A stretch of DNA of 64,000 bases from Paraflavitalea devenefica (GTDB taxonomy: Bacteria > Bacteroidota > Bacteroidia > Chitinophagales > Chitinophagaceae). The DNA lies in the NCBI RefSeq assembly GCF_011759375.1, contig NZ_JAARML010000001.1, positions 310,001 to 374,000 of the forward strand. Reading direction: 5' to 3'. The notes under the pieces were generated by a model. It ran no database searches, had not been told where the DNA came from, and was given only the letters and a program-made list of their open reading frames with translations. This document shows, in pieces, positions 26,100 to 35,454 of the stretch. Both the position numbers and the translations under genes were made by a program. The stretch's first letter is position 1. Each line of letters begins with the position of its first letter.

Positions 26100-26165
26100 C
26101 CATTCCTCACTATGCTACCGGTTTTTTTCCGGTTTTCTTATATCTTCATCCAAAATCCTCCCGGC

Positions 26166-27761
26166 ATGAAGAAAGTCGTTTTCCTGGTACTGGTGTTGGC
26201 TGTTATTAACCACGCCCTCGCTCAAAAGCCCGGCGCTGCCATAGATGTACAGCACTATACCTTCGCAGTAACGCTCAACGATAACAACAACAACATCCAG
26301 GGGAAAGCCACCATTGAGGTATTATTCTTAAAAAATGTAAGCTCCCTTACGTTTGAACTCGTATCCAAACGGGCCGATGGCAAGGGAATGACGGTACAAA
26401 AAATAGCAGCCAACAATCAGATATTGCCCTTTCATCAGTCTGCCGATTCTATTCACATAGACCTCCCGGCCAAAGCCGGCGATAAAAAGACCATTGAGAT
26501 CAGCTATGAAGGTATTCCTGCCGATGGTCTTATCATAGCCAATAACAAATACAAGCACCGTGGATTTTTTGCAGACAACTGGCCCAACCGTGCCCGTAAC
26601 TGGCTTCCTTGTGTAGATCATCCGGCAGATAAGGCGCCGGTAGATTTCCTTGTTACGGCCCCCGACCATTACCAGGTAGTAGCCAATGGAATACAGGTAG
26701 AAGAAACATCCCTTGAGAATAACCTTAAGCTTACCCATTATAAGGAAACCGCTCCCCTGCCTATGAAGATAATGGTGATAGGCGTGGCTGATTTTGCTGT
26801 TCAATATGCCGGGGATGTTCAGTGTATTCCTGTTTATAGCTGGGTATACCCGGAGAATAAAGAGAAAGGTTTTTATGATTATGCCCAGGCTACAGAGATC
26901 CTTCCCTTCTTTATCAAAAATGTAGGTCCTTACGGCTATAAGAAGCTGGCCAACGTGCAATCCAAGACCATGTTTGGCGGCCTGGAAAATGCAGGCGCCA
27001 TCTTCTATTCTGAGAACTCTGTAACAGGTACCCGTAAATCAGAATCCTTACTGACCCATGAAATAGCCCATCAGTGGTTTGGGGATATGGCTACTGAAAC
27101 AGAATGGGCGCATATCTGGTTAAGTGAGGGATTTGCCACTTACATGACCATTCTTTACTTTGAAAACAAATATGGATCAGACACCGCCCGGCATATGTTG
27201 CTGGAAGACCGCAGTCAGGTGATCAGTTATACGAAGCGGACACAAAAGCCGGTGGTTGATTCCTCCGTTAAAGATTATATGGCCTTACTTAATCCTAACT
27301 CCTACCAGAAAGGCGGATGGGTATTGCATATGTTACGGGGTCAACTGGGTGATTCCCTGTTCTGGAAAGGCATTCGCTCCTATTATGCAAAATTCAGTGG
27401 CAAGAATGCTTCTACTGATGACCTGCGCAAAGCTATGGAAGCAGTATCCGGCCGCGACCTTCAACCCTTCTTCAGGCAATGGTTATTTACGCCCGGTCAT
27501 CCCGTGTTGGATATTACCTGGCAATACGACAAACCCAAAAAAGCAGTATTGGTCACTGTAAATCAAAAACAAGATACTCCTTTCCAATTTCCGCTGGAGT
27601 TATCCTTCTATGGACAAAGCGGTAAGTTTTTCTTTAATAAAACAATCCTGGTAAAGGATAAACAAACCAGCCTGTCAATACCTGTTACCACCCCGGTAGA
27701 ACAGGTATCGGCAGATCCATCAGTCAAGCTATTGTATGAAGGAACTGTAAAACCATCTTGA
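26166..27761 (+). CDS. Secreted M1-family zinc aminopeptidase
   Basis: A 531-residue protein. The signal peptide KKVVFLVLVLAVINHALAQ follows the ATG at 26166, preferred over a longer frame without such a signal. The M1 exopeptidase motif appears as GGLENAG near residue 272 instead of GAMEN. The zinc motif HEIAHQWFGD is near 298, with the distal ligand Glu in WLSEGFATY 18 residues on. A C-terminal immunoglobulin-like strand domain follows after about 440. It probably removes N-terminal residues from peptides in the periplasm or outside. Confidence 0.92.
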   Translation: MKKVVFLVLVLAVINHALAQKPGAAIDVQHYTFAVTLNDNNNNIQGKATIEVLFLKNVSSLTFELVSKRADGKGMTVQKIAANNQILPFHQSADSIHIDLPAKAGDKKTIEISYEGIPADGLIIANNKYKHRGFFADNWPNRARNWLPCVDHPADKAPVDFLVTAPDHYQVVANGIQVEETSLENNLKLTHYKETAPLPMKIMVIGVADFAVQYAGDVQCIPVYSWVYPENKEKGFYDYAQATEILPFFIKNVGPYGYKKLANVQSKTMFGGLENAGAIFYSENSVTGTRKSESLLTHEIAHQWFGDMATETEWAHIWLSEGFATYMTILYFENKYGSDTARHMLLEDRSQVISYTKRTQKPVVDSSVKDYMALLNPNSYQKGGWVLHMLRGQLGDSLFWKGIRSYYAKFSGKNASTDDLRKAMEAVSGRDLQPFFRQWLFTPGHPVLDITWQYDKPKKAVLVTVNQKQDTPFQFPLELSFYGQSGKFFFNKTILVKDKQTSLSIPVTTPVEQVSADPSVKLLYEGTVKPS

Positions 27762-27861
27762 GACTGCCGGGGCAATAGTTACTTCTACCGCTAAGGGCCG
27801 TCATTATATTACATATTTTGTTTATCTTACTGACTTAACCAAAGATAAACTGCCAATATCC

Positions 27862-29403
27862 ATGCTTGTTAAAACCTTTGGAAGCGCCGTATATGGTGTA
27901 GAAGCCATCACCATAACCATTGAAGTGAATGAAATGAGCGGCGCCGATTATTATATCGTAGGCTTGCCCGACAGCGCTGTTAAAGAAAGTCTACAACGGG
28001 TGGAAAGCGCCCTGAAGACCAACAATTACTTTATGCCCCGGCGTAAGCTGGTGGTCAATCTCTCACCCGCAGATATTAAAAAGACCGGTTCTGCTTTTGA
28101 CCTCGCCATTGCAATAGGCACACTGGCAGCTTCCGAACAATTACTTGATCCGGAGAAGTTACAGGAATATGTAATTATGGGAGAGCTTAATCTCGATGGT
28201 ACCATCCGCCCCATTAAAGGGGCTTTGCCTATAGCTATAACAACCTGCAGGGAAGGATTCAAAGGATTGATACTACCCAAACAGAATTCCAGGGAAGCAG
28301 CCATTGTCAATAACCTGAACGTATATGGGGCAGGTCATATCAATGAAGTCATCCAGTTCTTCCAGGATGAACAGTCCCTGCCACCGGTTACTGTCAATAC
28401 CCAGGATGAGTTTTTTACGGCACAACATAATTTTGACTTTGACTTTACCGATGTAAAAGGCCAGGAGAATATAAAGCGGGCATTGGAAATAGCGGCGGCT
28501 GGTGGACATAATGCCATCCTGGTAGGTCCTCCTGGTGCGGGCAAAACGATGCTGGCAAAGCGGCTACCTACCATCCTGCCGCCCCTATCGCTGCAGGAAG
28601 CGCTGGAAACGACCAAGATCCATTCAGTAGCAGGCAAGCTGCCCGACAACTCGATGCTGATAGCCAAACGCCCCTTCCGCTCTCCTCATCATACAGTAAG
28701 CGATGTGGCATTGGTAGGTGGGGGTGGCATACCACAGCCTGGTGAAATATCGCTTGCCCATAATGGTGTCTTATTCCTGGATGAGCTACCTGAATTCAAA
28801 AGAACTGTGTTGGAAGTAATGCGCCAACCCATAGAAGAAAGACGCGTAACTATTTCCAGGGCTAAGATGGTAGTAGACTTCCCTTCGAACTTCATTCTGA
28901 TAGCGGCTATGAACCCCTGCCTGTGCGGTTTCTATAACCATCCAACCAAGGCCTGTAGTTGTCCGCCGGGTAATGTTCAAAAGTATTTAAGCAAGATCTC
29001 CGGTCCCTTACTGGATAGGATTGACCTGCATGTAGAAGTAACGCCCGTTTCATTTGGGGAGCTGAGTACACAAAAGAATGGAGAACCTTCATCGGTTATC
29101 AGGGAGCGGGTTATAAAGGCCCGGGCCATACAAGCGGCCCGCTATGAAGATCATCCCGGCATATATTGTAATGCACAGATGAGCAGTAAGCAATTGAAAC
29201 AGATATGTACCATCAACACAGTAGGACAACACTTGCTTAAAACTGCTATGGAGAAGCTCAACCTTTCTGCCAGGGCTTATGACCGTATACTCAAGGTAAG
29301 TCGCACCATTGCCGATCTTTCAGTAAGTGATGAAATTATGCCCGAACACCTGGCAGAAGCCATTCAATACAGGAGTCTGGACCGCGAAGGATGGGGCAAA
29401 TAA
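27862..29403 (+). CDS. yifB: YifB/ComM-family Mg-chelatase-like AAA+ ATPase
   Basis: A 513-residue protein. An N-terminal ChlI/Lon-like domain (residues 1-165, with YYIVGLPDSAVKES and NLSPADIKKTGSAFDLAIA) precedes an AAA+ core with Walker A GPPGAGKT near 222 and Walker B GVLFLDELPEF near 305. The Cys cluster in CLCGFYNHPTKACSCPP near 355 and a C-terminal Mg_chelatase_C domain (ARAYDRILKVSRTIADL) follow. ComM helps branch migration during natural transformation in some bacteria, but the family is much wider than competence. It ends 3 bases from the convergent sugar-transferase gene. Confidence 0.93.
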   Translation: MLVKTFGSAVYGVEAITITIEVNEMSGADYYIVGLPDSAVKESLQRVESALKTNNYFMPRRKLVVNLSPADIKKTGSAFDLAIAIGTLAASEQLLDPEKLQEYVIMGELNLDGTIRPIKGALPIAITTCREGFKGLILPKQNSREAAIVNNLNVYGAGHINEVIQFFQDEQSLPPVTVNTQDEFFTAQHNFDFDFTDVKGQENIKRALEIAAAGGHNAILVGPPGAGKTMLAKRLPTILPPLSLQEALETTKIHSVAGKLPDNSMLIAKRPFRSPHHTVSDVALVGGGGIPQPGEISLAHNGVLFLDELPEFKRTVLEVMRQPIEERRVTISRAKMVVDFPSNFILIAAMNPCLCGFYNHPTKACSCPPGNVQKYLSKISGPLLDRIDLHVEVTPVSFGELSTQKNGEPSSVIRERVIKARAIQAARYEDHPGIYCNAQMSSKQLKQICTINTVGQHLLKTAMEKLNLSARAYDRILKVSRTIADLSVSDEIMPEHLAEAIQYRSLDREGWGK

Positions 29404-29406
29404 CAA

Positions 29407-30216
29407 TTAGTTAAGGCTTCTGAAAGAAGCTGCCCATTTCCTGGGCGCAGGAGCAGCGATCTCCTGGTTCTGTATCTCGGCAGGGAAAAATTTCGAAAAG
29501 ATCATTTTGAACGTTTGTGACGCTGTTTTGCGTACAATGCGCATATCCAGCCAGAAATTGGCATTCCGCACATAAAATGCATCAAACTGATAGCGGTGGA
29601 AGATGCTTTCAAAGTTCTTGGTAGGACCACGGTATCCTTTTACCTGGGCCAGACCGGTAATACCGGGTTTAACCGTGTTTCTGAACTTATAGTTATGAAC
29701 AACAGAGGAAAAAGCATTACAATCAGCATGCATATGAGGCCTGGGGCCTACAATGCTCATTTGTCCCATCAGCACATTAAAAAACTGGGGGAATTCATCC
29801 AGGTTTGACCTGCGCAGAAAATGACCTATCCAGGTAATACGGTTATCATTTTCAGTAGCTTGTTTTGAATTGGCCTGGTCATTAACAATCATTGTCCTGA
29901 ATTTCAAGCATTTAAAGCTTTTACCCCAACGGCCTACCCTCTTTTGGACAAAGAATACGGGGCCTGCAGAATCAAGTTTAATCAGTATTGCAATAATAGG
30001 AACCAGCCAGCTCAGGAGGAAAACAATTACGAAAGAAGACAATATAATATCAAATATACGCTTGGCTAAGAAGTAGTTACGCTTCTCAATGAGGTAAGTT
30101 CGTAAGGCGGCAGTGTCAACAGATACTCCAGTCGTTCTTTCAAAGGACTGGATTTTGGAGAAGGTCGTTATCATCATCGTTAATAATGCTTTTCCTTCCT
30201 GATTAAGGAAGGCCAT
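29407..30216 (-). CDS. Initiating sugar-phosphate transferase of polysaccharide synthesis (bacterial sugar transferase family)
   Basis: A 269-residue monotopic membrane transferase. One membrane segment at about residues 55-80 follows KRIFDIILSS. The catalytic core has VQKRVGRWGKSFKCLKFRTM, then LRRSNLDEFPQFFNVLMG, then MSIVGPRPH and the KPGITGLAQV block. Enzymes of this family load the first sugar-1-phosphate on undecaprenyl phosphate at the cytoplasmic face. It lacks the long N-terminal membrane domain of WbaP/WcaJ, so it is of the short PglC-like type. It opens the polysaccharide locus and is divergent from the WecG-family gene. Confidence 0.9.
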   Translation of the reverse strand: MAFLNQEGKALLTMMITTFSKIQSFERTTGVSVDTAALRTYLIEKRNYFLAKRIFDIILSSFVIVFLLSWLVPIIAILIKLDSAGPVFFVQKRVGRWGKSFKCLKFRTMIVNDQANSKQATENDNRITWIGHFLRRSNLDEFPQFFNVLMGQMSIVGPRPHMHADCNAFSSVVHNYKFRNTVKPGITGLAQVKGYRGPTKNFESIFHRYQFDAFYVRNANFWLDMRIVRKTASQTFKMIFSKFFPAEIQNQEIAAPAPRKWAASFRSLN

Positions 30217-30587
30217 TCAATAATAGTGATTAATTCTACTTACGCCTTTCTGGTTGCAAAGAAAGTAAATTTTGTCAAAATACCATGGCAATCAATATGG
30301 TAATTTGTTAAATTTTATTATAAGCATGCTCGGATAAGCATTATTGTTTATACTAAAATTCTATTTACCTGACCCTTTGCGAAAAGTAAACGTTGCTTTG
30401 AATTATTTATTTTTAGCAGATTCTTTTATTAGCTGCCTTTTTAACAACTTTTTATATTAACCATGGTGATATGTCATGCCTACACGTTGTAAGCACCCAC
30501 CTGCCGGAGAATAAGCAAAAAGCAAGCCTACATACACATATCTTTGCACCAATTTTTTGGCCCCCTCAAAAACAAGCCTGGCAAGGT
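30217..30587. other. AT-rich divergent control region of the polysaccharide locus
   Basis: About 370 bases without a trusted gene, markedly AT-rich. It has a directly repeated ATAAGCAT around 30322-30346 and a -7-like TATCTTTG at 30539-30546, which is 42 bases before the WecG-family start. I see no strong terminator or larger repeat. An in-frame extension of the WecG gene back to 30471 is open but looks unlike the family. Confidence 0.45.
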
Positions 30588-31346
30588 ATGTATGAAAGGT
30601 TTCACATCATTGGTTTGCACGTTCATAGTCTGTCTTTTAAAGAAAGCCTTGATACCATCAGCGAATGGGGGTTACAACACCGGCCGGGCTTTGTATGCTT
30701 TGCCAACGTACATATGACCATCGAAGCCTACAATGATCCGTCATTCAAAAATGAGCTGGACAAAGCCTCCCTGGTATTACCTGATGGAAAACCGCTTTCA
30801 TTGGCTACCCGCTGGCTGTACAGGAAGCAACAGGAAAGAATAGCCGGAATGGATTTTATGCCGGCCATACTGGAACGCGCATCTGCACTATCGGCAAAGA
30901 TCTTCTTATACGGCTCAACGGAGGAGGTGTTGAACAAATTAACCGGATTGATCAACACCCAATATCCCGGCGTTATGGTGGCAGGCGCCATTTCTCCTCC
31001 CTTCAGGCCATTAACAGATGCGGAAAAGCTGGCCGATATTCAGCGCATCAACGACTCAGGCGCCCATTTCGTATTGGTAGCATTAGGATGTCCCAAGCAG
31101 GAAAAATGGATGGCAGCCAGTTCCACTGCCATTAATGCCCCTTTGCTCGGATTAGGTGGGGCGTTTCCCGTTATGGCTGGTGTACGCAAACGATCGCCCA
31201 GGTGGATGCAACAACTTTCACTGGAATGGTTATATCGCCTGCTGCAGGAACCGCGCCGGATGTTTAAACGGTACCTGTACACCAACTCTTTATTTATCTG
31301 GCTGCTGTTAAAAGCATTGATACAACAAAGGTTCAGGAAGCCTTAA
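30588..31346 (+). CDS. WecG/TagA/CpsF-family glycosyltransferase
   Basis: A 252-residue GT26 enzyme. Typical blocks are FVCFANVHMTIEAYNDP near residue 30, SLVLPDGKPL near 58, IFLYGSTEEV near 105, HFVLVALGCPKQEKWM near 165 and LGLGGAFPVMAGVRKRSP near 190. The conserved Asp of LPDG is the likely catalytic residue. It adds a UDP-linked sugar to the lipid-linked first sugar, so it should act directly after the initiating transferase encoded next door. The ATG at 30588 gives the usual length and the YERFHIIGLHVHS start. Confidence 0.9.
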   Translation: MYERFHIIGLHVHSLSFKESLDTISEWGLQHRPGFVCFANVHMTIEAYNDPSFKNELDKASLVLPDGKPLSLATRWLYRKQQERIAGMDFMPAILERASALSAKIFLYGSTEEVLNKLTGLINTQYPGVMVAGAISPPFRPLTDAEKLADIQRINDSGAHFVLVALGCPKQEKWMAASSTAINAPLLGLGGAFPVMAGVRKRSPRWMQQLSLEWLYRLLQEPRRMFKRYLYTNSLFIWLLLKALIQQRFRKP

Positions 31347-31483
31347 AAAGGTTTGATCACAATAGGGTAATACAGAAAGGTATTCCGGTCTGAGATTGGA
31401 ACGCAAGCCCCGGATTAAAGCTATGGAATGCCAAAAATAGTACTTTTGGCCTTCATCAGAAGGCATCCTAAACAGTGTATTAT

Positions 31484-33376
31484 ATGGTCTTATTCACATT
31501 GGCTCCTGTTCTTTGCTGGTTCGTACTTTTCATTCTCCTATATACCACTGTTGATGCTGCGGGTACATTCACAAAATTACGTATCGCATTCCTGTTCTCT
31601 ACAGTTCTGCATGGCCTTTTACTCGTTCTTATTACAGAAGGATTAAGCGCTTATTCCATGCTCAGTTTCGGGTATGTATTACTATCATGGTTACTGATAC
31701 TCCTGACTTTATTAGGAGCCTGTTTATATAAGCGTATCCGCCTGGCTAAGGTTAGGGAAATACTAATTGCTACGGTTAGCATTTACCGTTTTGGATGGAT
31801 GGTTTGGATAATGGCGATCTGTGTATTAGTATCGTTCATATTGGCTATCATATACCCACCCAATAATTATGACTCCATGACCTATCACATGGCCAGGGTA
31901 GCCCATTGGGTGCAAAATAAAAACATCGCGTATTATCAAACACATATAGTACGTCAGCTCGAGTTGCAACCATTTGCAGAATGGGTTATCTTACATTTTC
32001 AGGTTTTGGCCGGAGGGGATATACTTGCCAATTCGGTCCAGCTTTTCTATTTCATAGGTTGTATTACAACCATCAGCCTTATTACTAAAGAATTGGGTGG
32101 CTCTGCCCAACAGCAATTGGCCACCGCCTTCTATGCCTGCCTGATACCAATGGCCATTATTCAAAGCAATACTACACAGAATGACATCGTTGTGGCCTTC
32201 TTTATTATCGCCTTTGTTTATTGTACCATTCTCCTGCTCAGGCGTGTCACAGGTATTTTACTTCTGATGGCAGGCGCCTCTCTTGGATTAGCGCTCCTCA
32301 CCAAAGGAACAGCCTATATATTTGCCCTTCCTTTTTGTGGCTGGTATTTACTGACCTTGATAAAAGAATACCGGCAGCCTTTTAAAAAAGCGCTTGGAAA
32401 AGCCTTTTTATTCGCATTGGTTCCAGTAATAGCTGTGTTCATCAACAGTGGTTACTTTTATCGTAATACATTTCTTACCGGCTCACCGCTGGGCACTACC
32501 CATGCAAGTACCGGCAATGGAGGCATGGCCATCAAACCGATTGCGTTTATTGCTATCAAAAATTTGATGACCCACCTTCCTGTCAACAGAAAAATGAAGG
32601 ATGGCCTGACAGCCGAAGCTGCAGCAATGGGGGTGGATATTGATGATCCCCAATACAGTTTTGTGCCCACTTACTGGATGCGTGAGGGCCTCTATTACCA
32701 CGAAGATTACATGCAAAACTTTATACATATACTGCTGATCTTATTGGCAAGTATCCTCTTCCTGTTTAAAAAGAGTCTGTACAACAGTCGTATCAGCTAT
32801 TATACGCTCTTTGTAGCTACCCTCATGGCAACAGCGCTGCTATATTGCGTACTTTTGAAGTGGCAGCCATGGACAAACAGGTTGCAGACAGGCTTATTCA
32901 TGTTGTACTGTGTGTTGCTGGGTATGGAAATAGGAAGGTTTAATAAATGGATACAGCTTGCCAGTTACCTACCAGTGCTGTATTTTTCATTCAATGCATT
33001 GTTTAAAAGTAACAGCCATCCATTTCCTTATAACAAACAAGTGTATCATTCCCAGCTTGACAACGCTCTTATTCCTAATGTTGCCAAAGAAATAAGGGCA
33101 TACCTTAAGAACAAGCCCTATACCAGGCTGGGCCTGTACATAGGAGGCGATTCATGGGACTATCCTTATTACAAATATTTGTCATGCTCGGACGGGGTGC
33201 ACAGAACTATAAAACATGTTTTCGTCAAGAATGAATCTACCATATACCCTGATCATTATGTACCCGATGCCATCATCAGCCTTGAAGGACGCAGGGAGAA
33301 ATATACGATAGATGGAATAGATTATTACCAGACTGTTATTTTTCAAGATGCAATGGTATTGTTTGAGCCCAAATAA
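31484..33376 (+). CDS. Polytopic GT39-like glycosyltransferase
   Basis: About 630 residues with 11 or more membrane helices. The NNYDSMTYHMARVAHW segment near residue 130 has the acidic residue in the first large outer loop that marks GT-C enzymes. A soluble C-terminal part follows from about 520. GT39-like proteins use polyprenyl-phosphate sugars on the periplasmic side. It may decorate the polysaccharide or lipid A; the substrate is unknown. ATG 31484 is taken, and a GTG three codons upstream is possible. The methyltransferase gene follows after 15 bases. Confidence 0.75.
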   Translation: MVLFTLAPVLCWFVLFILLYTTVDAAGTFTKLRIAFLFSTVLHGLLLVLITEGLSAYSMLSFGYVLLSWLLILLTLLGACLYKRIRLAKVREILIATVSIYRFGWMVWIMAICVLVSFILAIIYPPNNYDSMTYHMARVAHWVQNKNIAYYQTHIVRQLELQPFAEWVILHFQVLAGGDILANSVQLFYFIGCITTISLITKELGGSAQQQLATAFYACLIPMAIIQSNTTQNDIVVAFFIIAFVYCTILLLRRVTGILLLMAGASLGLALLTKGTAYIFALPFCGWYLLTLIKEYRQPFKKALGKAFLFALVPVIAVFINSGYFYRNTFLTGSPLGTTHASTGNGGMAIKPIAFIAIKNLMTHLPVNRKMKDGLTAEAAAMGVDIDDPQYSFVPTYWMREGLYYHEDYMQNFIHILLILLASILFLFKKSLYNSRISYYTLFVATLMATALLYCVLLKWQPWTNRLQTGLFMLYCVLLGMEIGRFNKWIQLASYLPVLYFSFNALFKSNSHPFPYNKQVYHSQLDNALIPNVAKEIRAYLKNKPYTRLGLYIGGDSWDYPYYKYLSCSDGVHRTIKHVFVKNESTIYPDHYVPDAIISLEGRREKYTIDGIDYYQTVIFQDAMVLFEPK

Positions 33377-33391
33377 CAAACTTCTTATTTC

Positions 33392-34123
33392 ATGAAGCAA
33401 AAAATAGTTCAATATCTTAGAAAACAAAGCTTTCAGCCAACCCTGGCAGGAATACTGGTCAATCCGCTTTTCTTTGTCAGGAGAGGGATCTTTATACATA
33501 TCAAAATGCTGGCAGCCAAACAAACAGGCCAGCTAATGGATTTTGGATGTGGCAGAAAGCCCTACCGGAATTTATTTACCCATGTTACTGACTATATCGG
33601 CGTAGATATTGAGCAAACCGGCCATGACCATACCAATTCGCAGATAGATGTATTTTATGATGGAAAGACCCTCCCATTCAGTGCGGATAGCTTTGATGCT
33701 GTCTTTTGCAGTGAAGTACTTGAACATGTGTTCAATATTGATGAGGTCCTTCCCGAATTAAGCAGGGTCTTAAAAAAGGATGGGCAGATCCTTATCACCG
33801 TACCTTTTTGCTGGAACGAACATGAAATCCCTTATGATTTCGGCAGGTATACTTCATTTGGCATAAAGCACCTGCTTGAAAAGCATGGTTTTTCTATCAT
33901 TGAGATCCATAAAAGCGGGCACTTCTCACAGGTCATCAGTCAGTTCTCGTCATTGTACATTTATGAAGTCATAAAAAGTGCCGTAAAATCCAAGGCATTG
34001 CACTACCTGTTATCCATGTTATTGATCGTGCCTATCAATATTACCGGGGCTATCATCTCCTTTATACTGCCCCGCAACAGATCGCTTTTTTTCAACAATG
34101 TAGTATTGGCAAGGAAAAACTAA
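33392..34123 (+). CDS. SAM-dependent methyltransferase of the polysaccharide locus
   Basis: A 243-residue class I methyltransferase with motif I MDFGCGRKPY near residue 49, YIGVDIE near 68, FDAVFCSEVLEHVF near 107 and VLKKDGQILITVPF near 128. The C-terminal 50 residues hold a hydrophobic stretch (LLSMLLIVPINITGAIISFI), so it is probably membrane-attached. It likely methylates a sugar or lipid-linked glycan. It lies 15 bases after the GT39-like gene, and its stop overlaps that of the convergent Wzy-like gene. Confidence 0.78.
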   Translation: MKQKIVQYLRKQSFQPTLAGILVNPLFFVRRGIFIHIKMLAAKQTGQLMDFGCGRKPYRNLFTHVTDYIGVDIEQTGHDHTNSQIDVFYDGKTLPFSADSFDAVFCSEVLEHVFNIDEVLPELSRVLKKDGQILITVPFCWNEHEIPYDFGRYTSFGIKHLLEKHGFSIIEIHKSGHFSQVISQFSSLYIYEVIKSAVKSKALHYLLSMLLIVPINITGAIISFILPRNRSLFFNNVVLARKN

Positions 34124-35454
34124 GCAGTTATGCGCGACATCTTTGTTATTTCTACATGCATCAACTTAATAATAATAAGGATCAGTAACATAATTTCAGG
34201 GTACTCATAGAAATTATCCATGCATAACAAGAGTAGTAAAAAGATAAATAGAAACTTCAGCAACTTTCGATAAGCTGCATATTCCGGTGGGGCATTTATA
34301 ACCTGTATATGAGTAATTTGCCGGTAATGCCGGTAATAAAACCACCCGAAAAAGAGCGTGAATAAAAAGCCATATTCGCCTAAAAAGGCCAGCAGTGACG
34401 AAAAAGGCTGGTTCCGGAATCCATCCTGGAACAGCGCCTGAGACGTATTGGTATCATTCCAGAGTGTATAGGCATACTCTCTGAAATAATAAGGCTGATT
34501 GCCCGATTTTAAAAAAGAAACTGCTGTAAAGAAAGAAGGGCTCCCCACCATAAAAGCACTGCGGCTATTAAAGGTGCCAGGCCCTGAGCCAAACAAAAAG
34601 TCCTTAACATTGGAAGGATAAGCCACCCCATAATTATGAAAAGCGATTACTTTCCTCGGTCCATTCTGAAGATCAAACTGCACAACTTTCTTAATATTAG
34701 CAATATTATAACGCAATACGCTGGGCTTTAACCAGGCCAGTGCATAATAAATGGCGACAATAGAAACAAGGGAAATGAAAACCGATTTGATGATTGCTGA
34801 GAACCGTAGCCGGAAGAAAGACAGAATAAAAGCAATAACAAATGCCACCAGCCCGCCTCCATAAAATCCCATCACACAGGAAGCCAGAAAGAATAAAGAA
34901 ATCCATAACCTTTTTTTGCTCTTTGTGGCCAGGTATAAATAGAAATAATAAGCAAACAAAACCATATTCAGTATAACCAGCCCCCCCATAGAAATAGAAT
35001 AGGTAGAATAAATACCTATAAAACTATCATCAGAAGTAGGGTTCCGGATCACCTGGATCACTCCTATCATATTATTTATAGTAGCTATTACCGACAGGCA
35101 TTTAAAAAAAATGCTTACCAGGTTTTGACCATCAGCCAGGTATTTCCCCGGATTACCGAATAACAGGAAAATAAAAGGCAGCATGTAATAAAGAGAGAGG
35201 AGCTTATACTTTAAATACCATCCGCTAAAAAAAGAAAGGAACAGCGATAGGCCAATTAAGCCAAGCAATACAATACTATACTTCGATACACGCAGCTTTA
35301 GTTGTAAGAAAATGAATAAAGAGACCAGTGGATAAATTACGAGCAGCGAAATCCTCAAAAAAGTCCCGATCAAAATGGCTATCAAAAAGAATGATAAAGC
35401 CCATTTATTGACTTTAAATTGTATCGGTGATTCCGGCGCTATTACATTATCCAT
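34120..35454 (-). CDS. O-antigen/EPS polymerase-like membrane protein (Wzy type)
   Basis: A 444-residue protein with about ten to twelve hydrophobic helices and one large outer loop (residues about 255-365) containing GSGPGTFNSRSAFMVG and Tyr-rich sequence. This topology, and the FLFGSGPGT element, is that of Wzy/WaaL-like polymerases and ligases. A matching Wzx-like flippase and Wzz-like protein in the same operon favour the polymerase role. It is the last gene of the minus-strand operon and overlaps its predecessor by 8 bases. Confidence 0.75.
   Translation of the reverse strand: MDNVIAPESPIQFKVNKWALSFFLIAILIGTFLRISLLVIYPLVSLFIFLQLKLRVSKYSIVLLGLIGLSLFLSFFSGWYLKYKLLSLYYMLPFIFLLFGNPGKYLADGQNLVSIFFKCLSVIATINNMIGVIQVIRNPTSDDSFIGIYSTYSISMGGLVILNMVLFAYYFYLYLATKSKKRLWISLFFLASCVMGFYGGGLVAFVIAFILSFFRLRFSAIIKSVFISLVSIVAIYYALAWLKPSVLRYNIANIKKVVQFDLQNGPRKVIAFHNYGVAYPSNVKDFLFGSGPGTFNSRSAFMVGSPSFFTAVSFLKSGNQPYYFREYAYTLWNDTNTSQALFQDGFRNQPFSSLLAFLGEYGFLFTLFFGWFYYRHYRQITHIQVINAPPEYAAYRKLLKFLFIFLLLLLCMDNFYEYPEIMLLILIIIKLMHVEITKMSRITA

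Noticed and set aside
26112..26140. CCGG-T7-CCGG element after the MutS-like gene as a terminator
   Set aside because: The palindrome is only four bases per arm and the T run is in the loop, so a stable terminator stem cannot be supported.
30471..30587. N-terminal extension of the WecG-family gene
   Set aside because: The 39 extra residues are unlike the family, and a TATCTTTG -7 element lies inside them.
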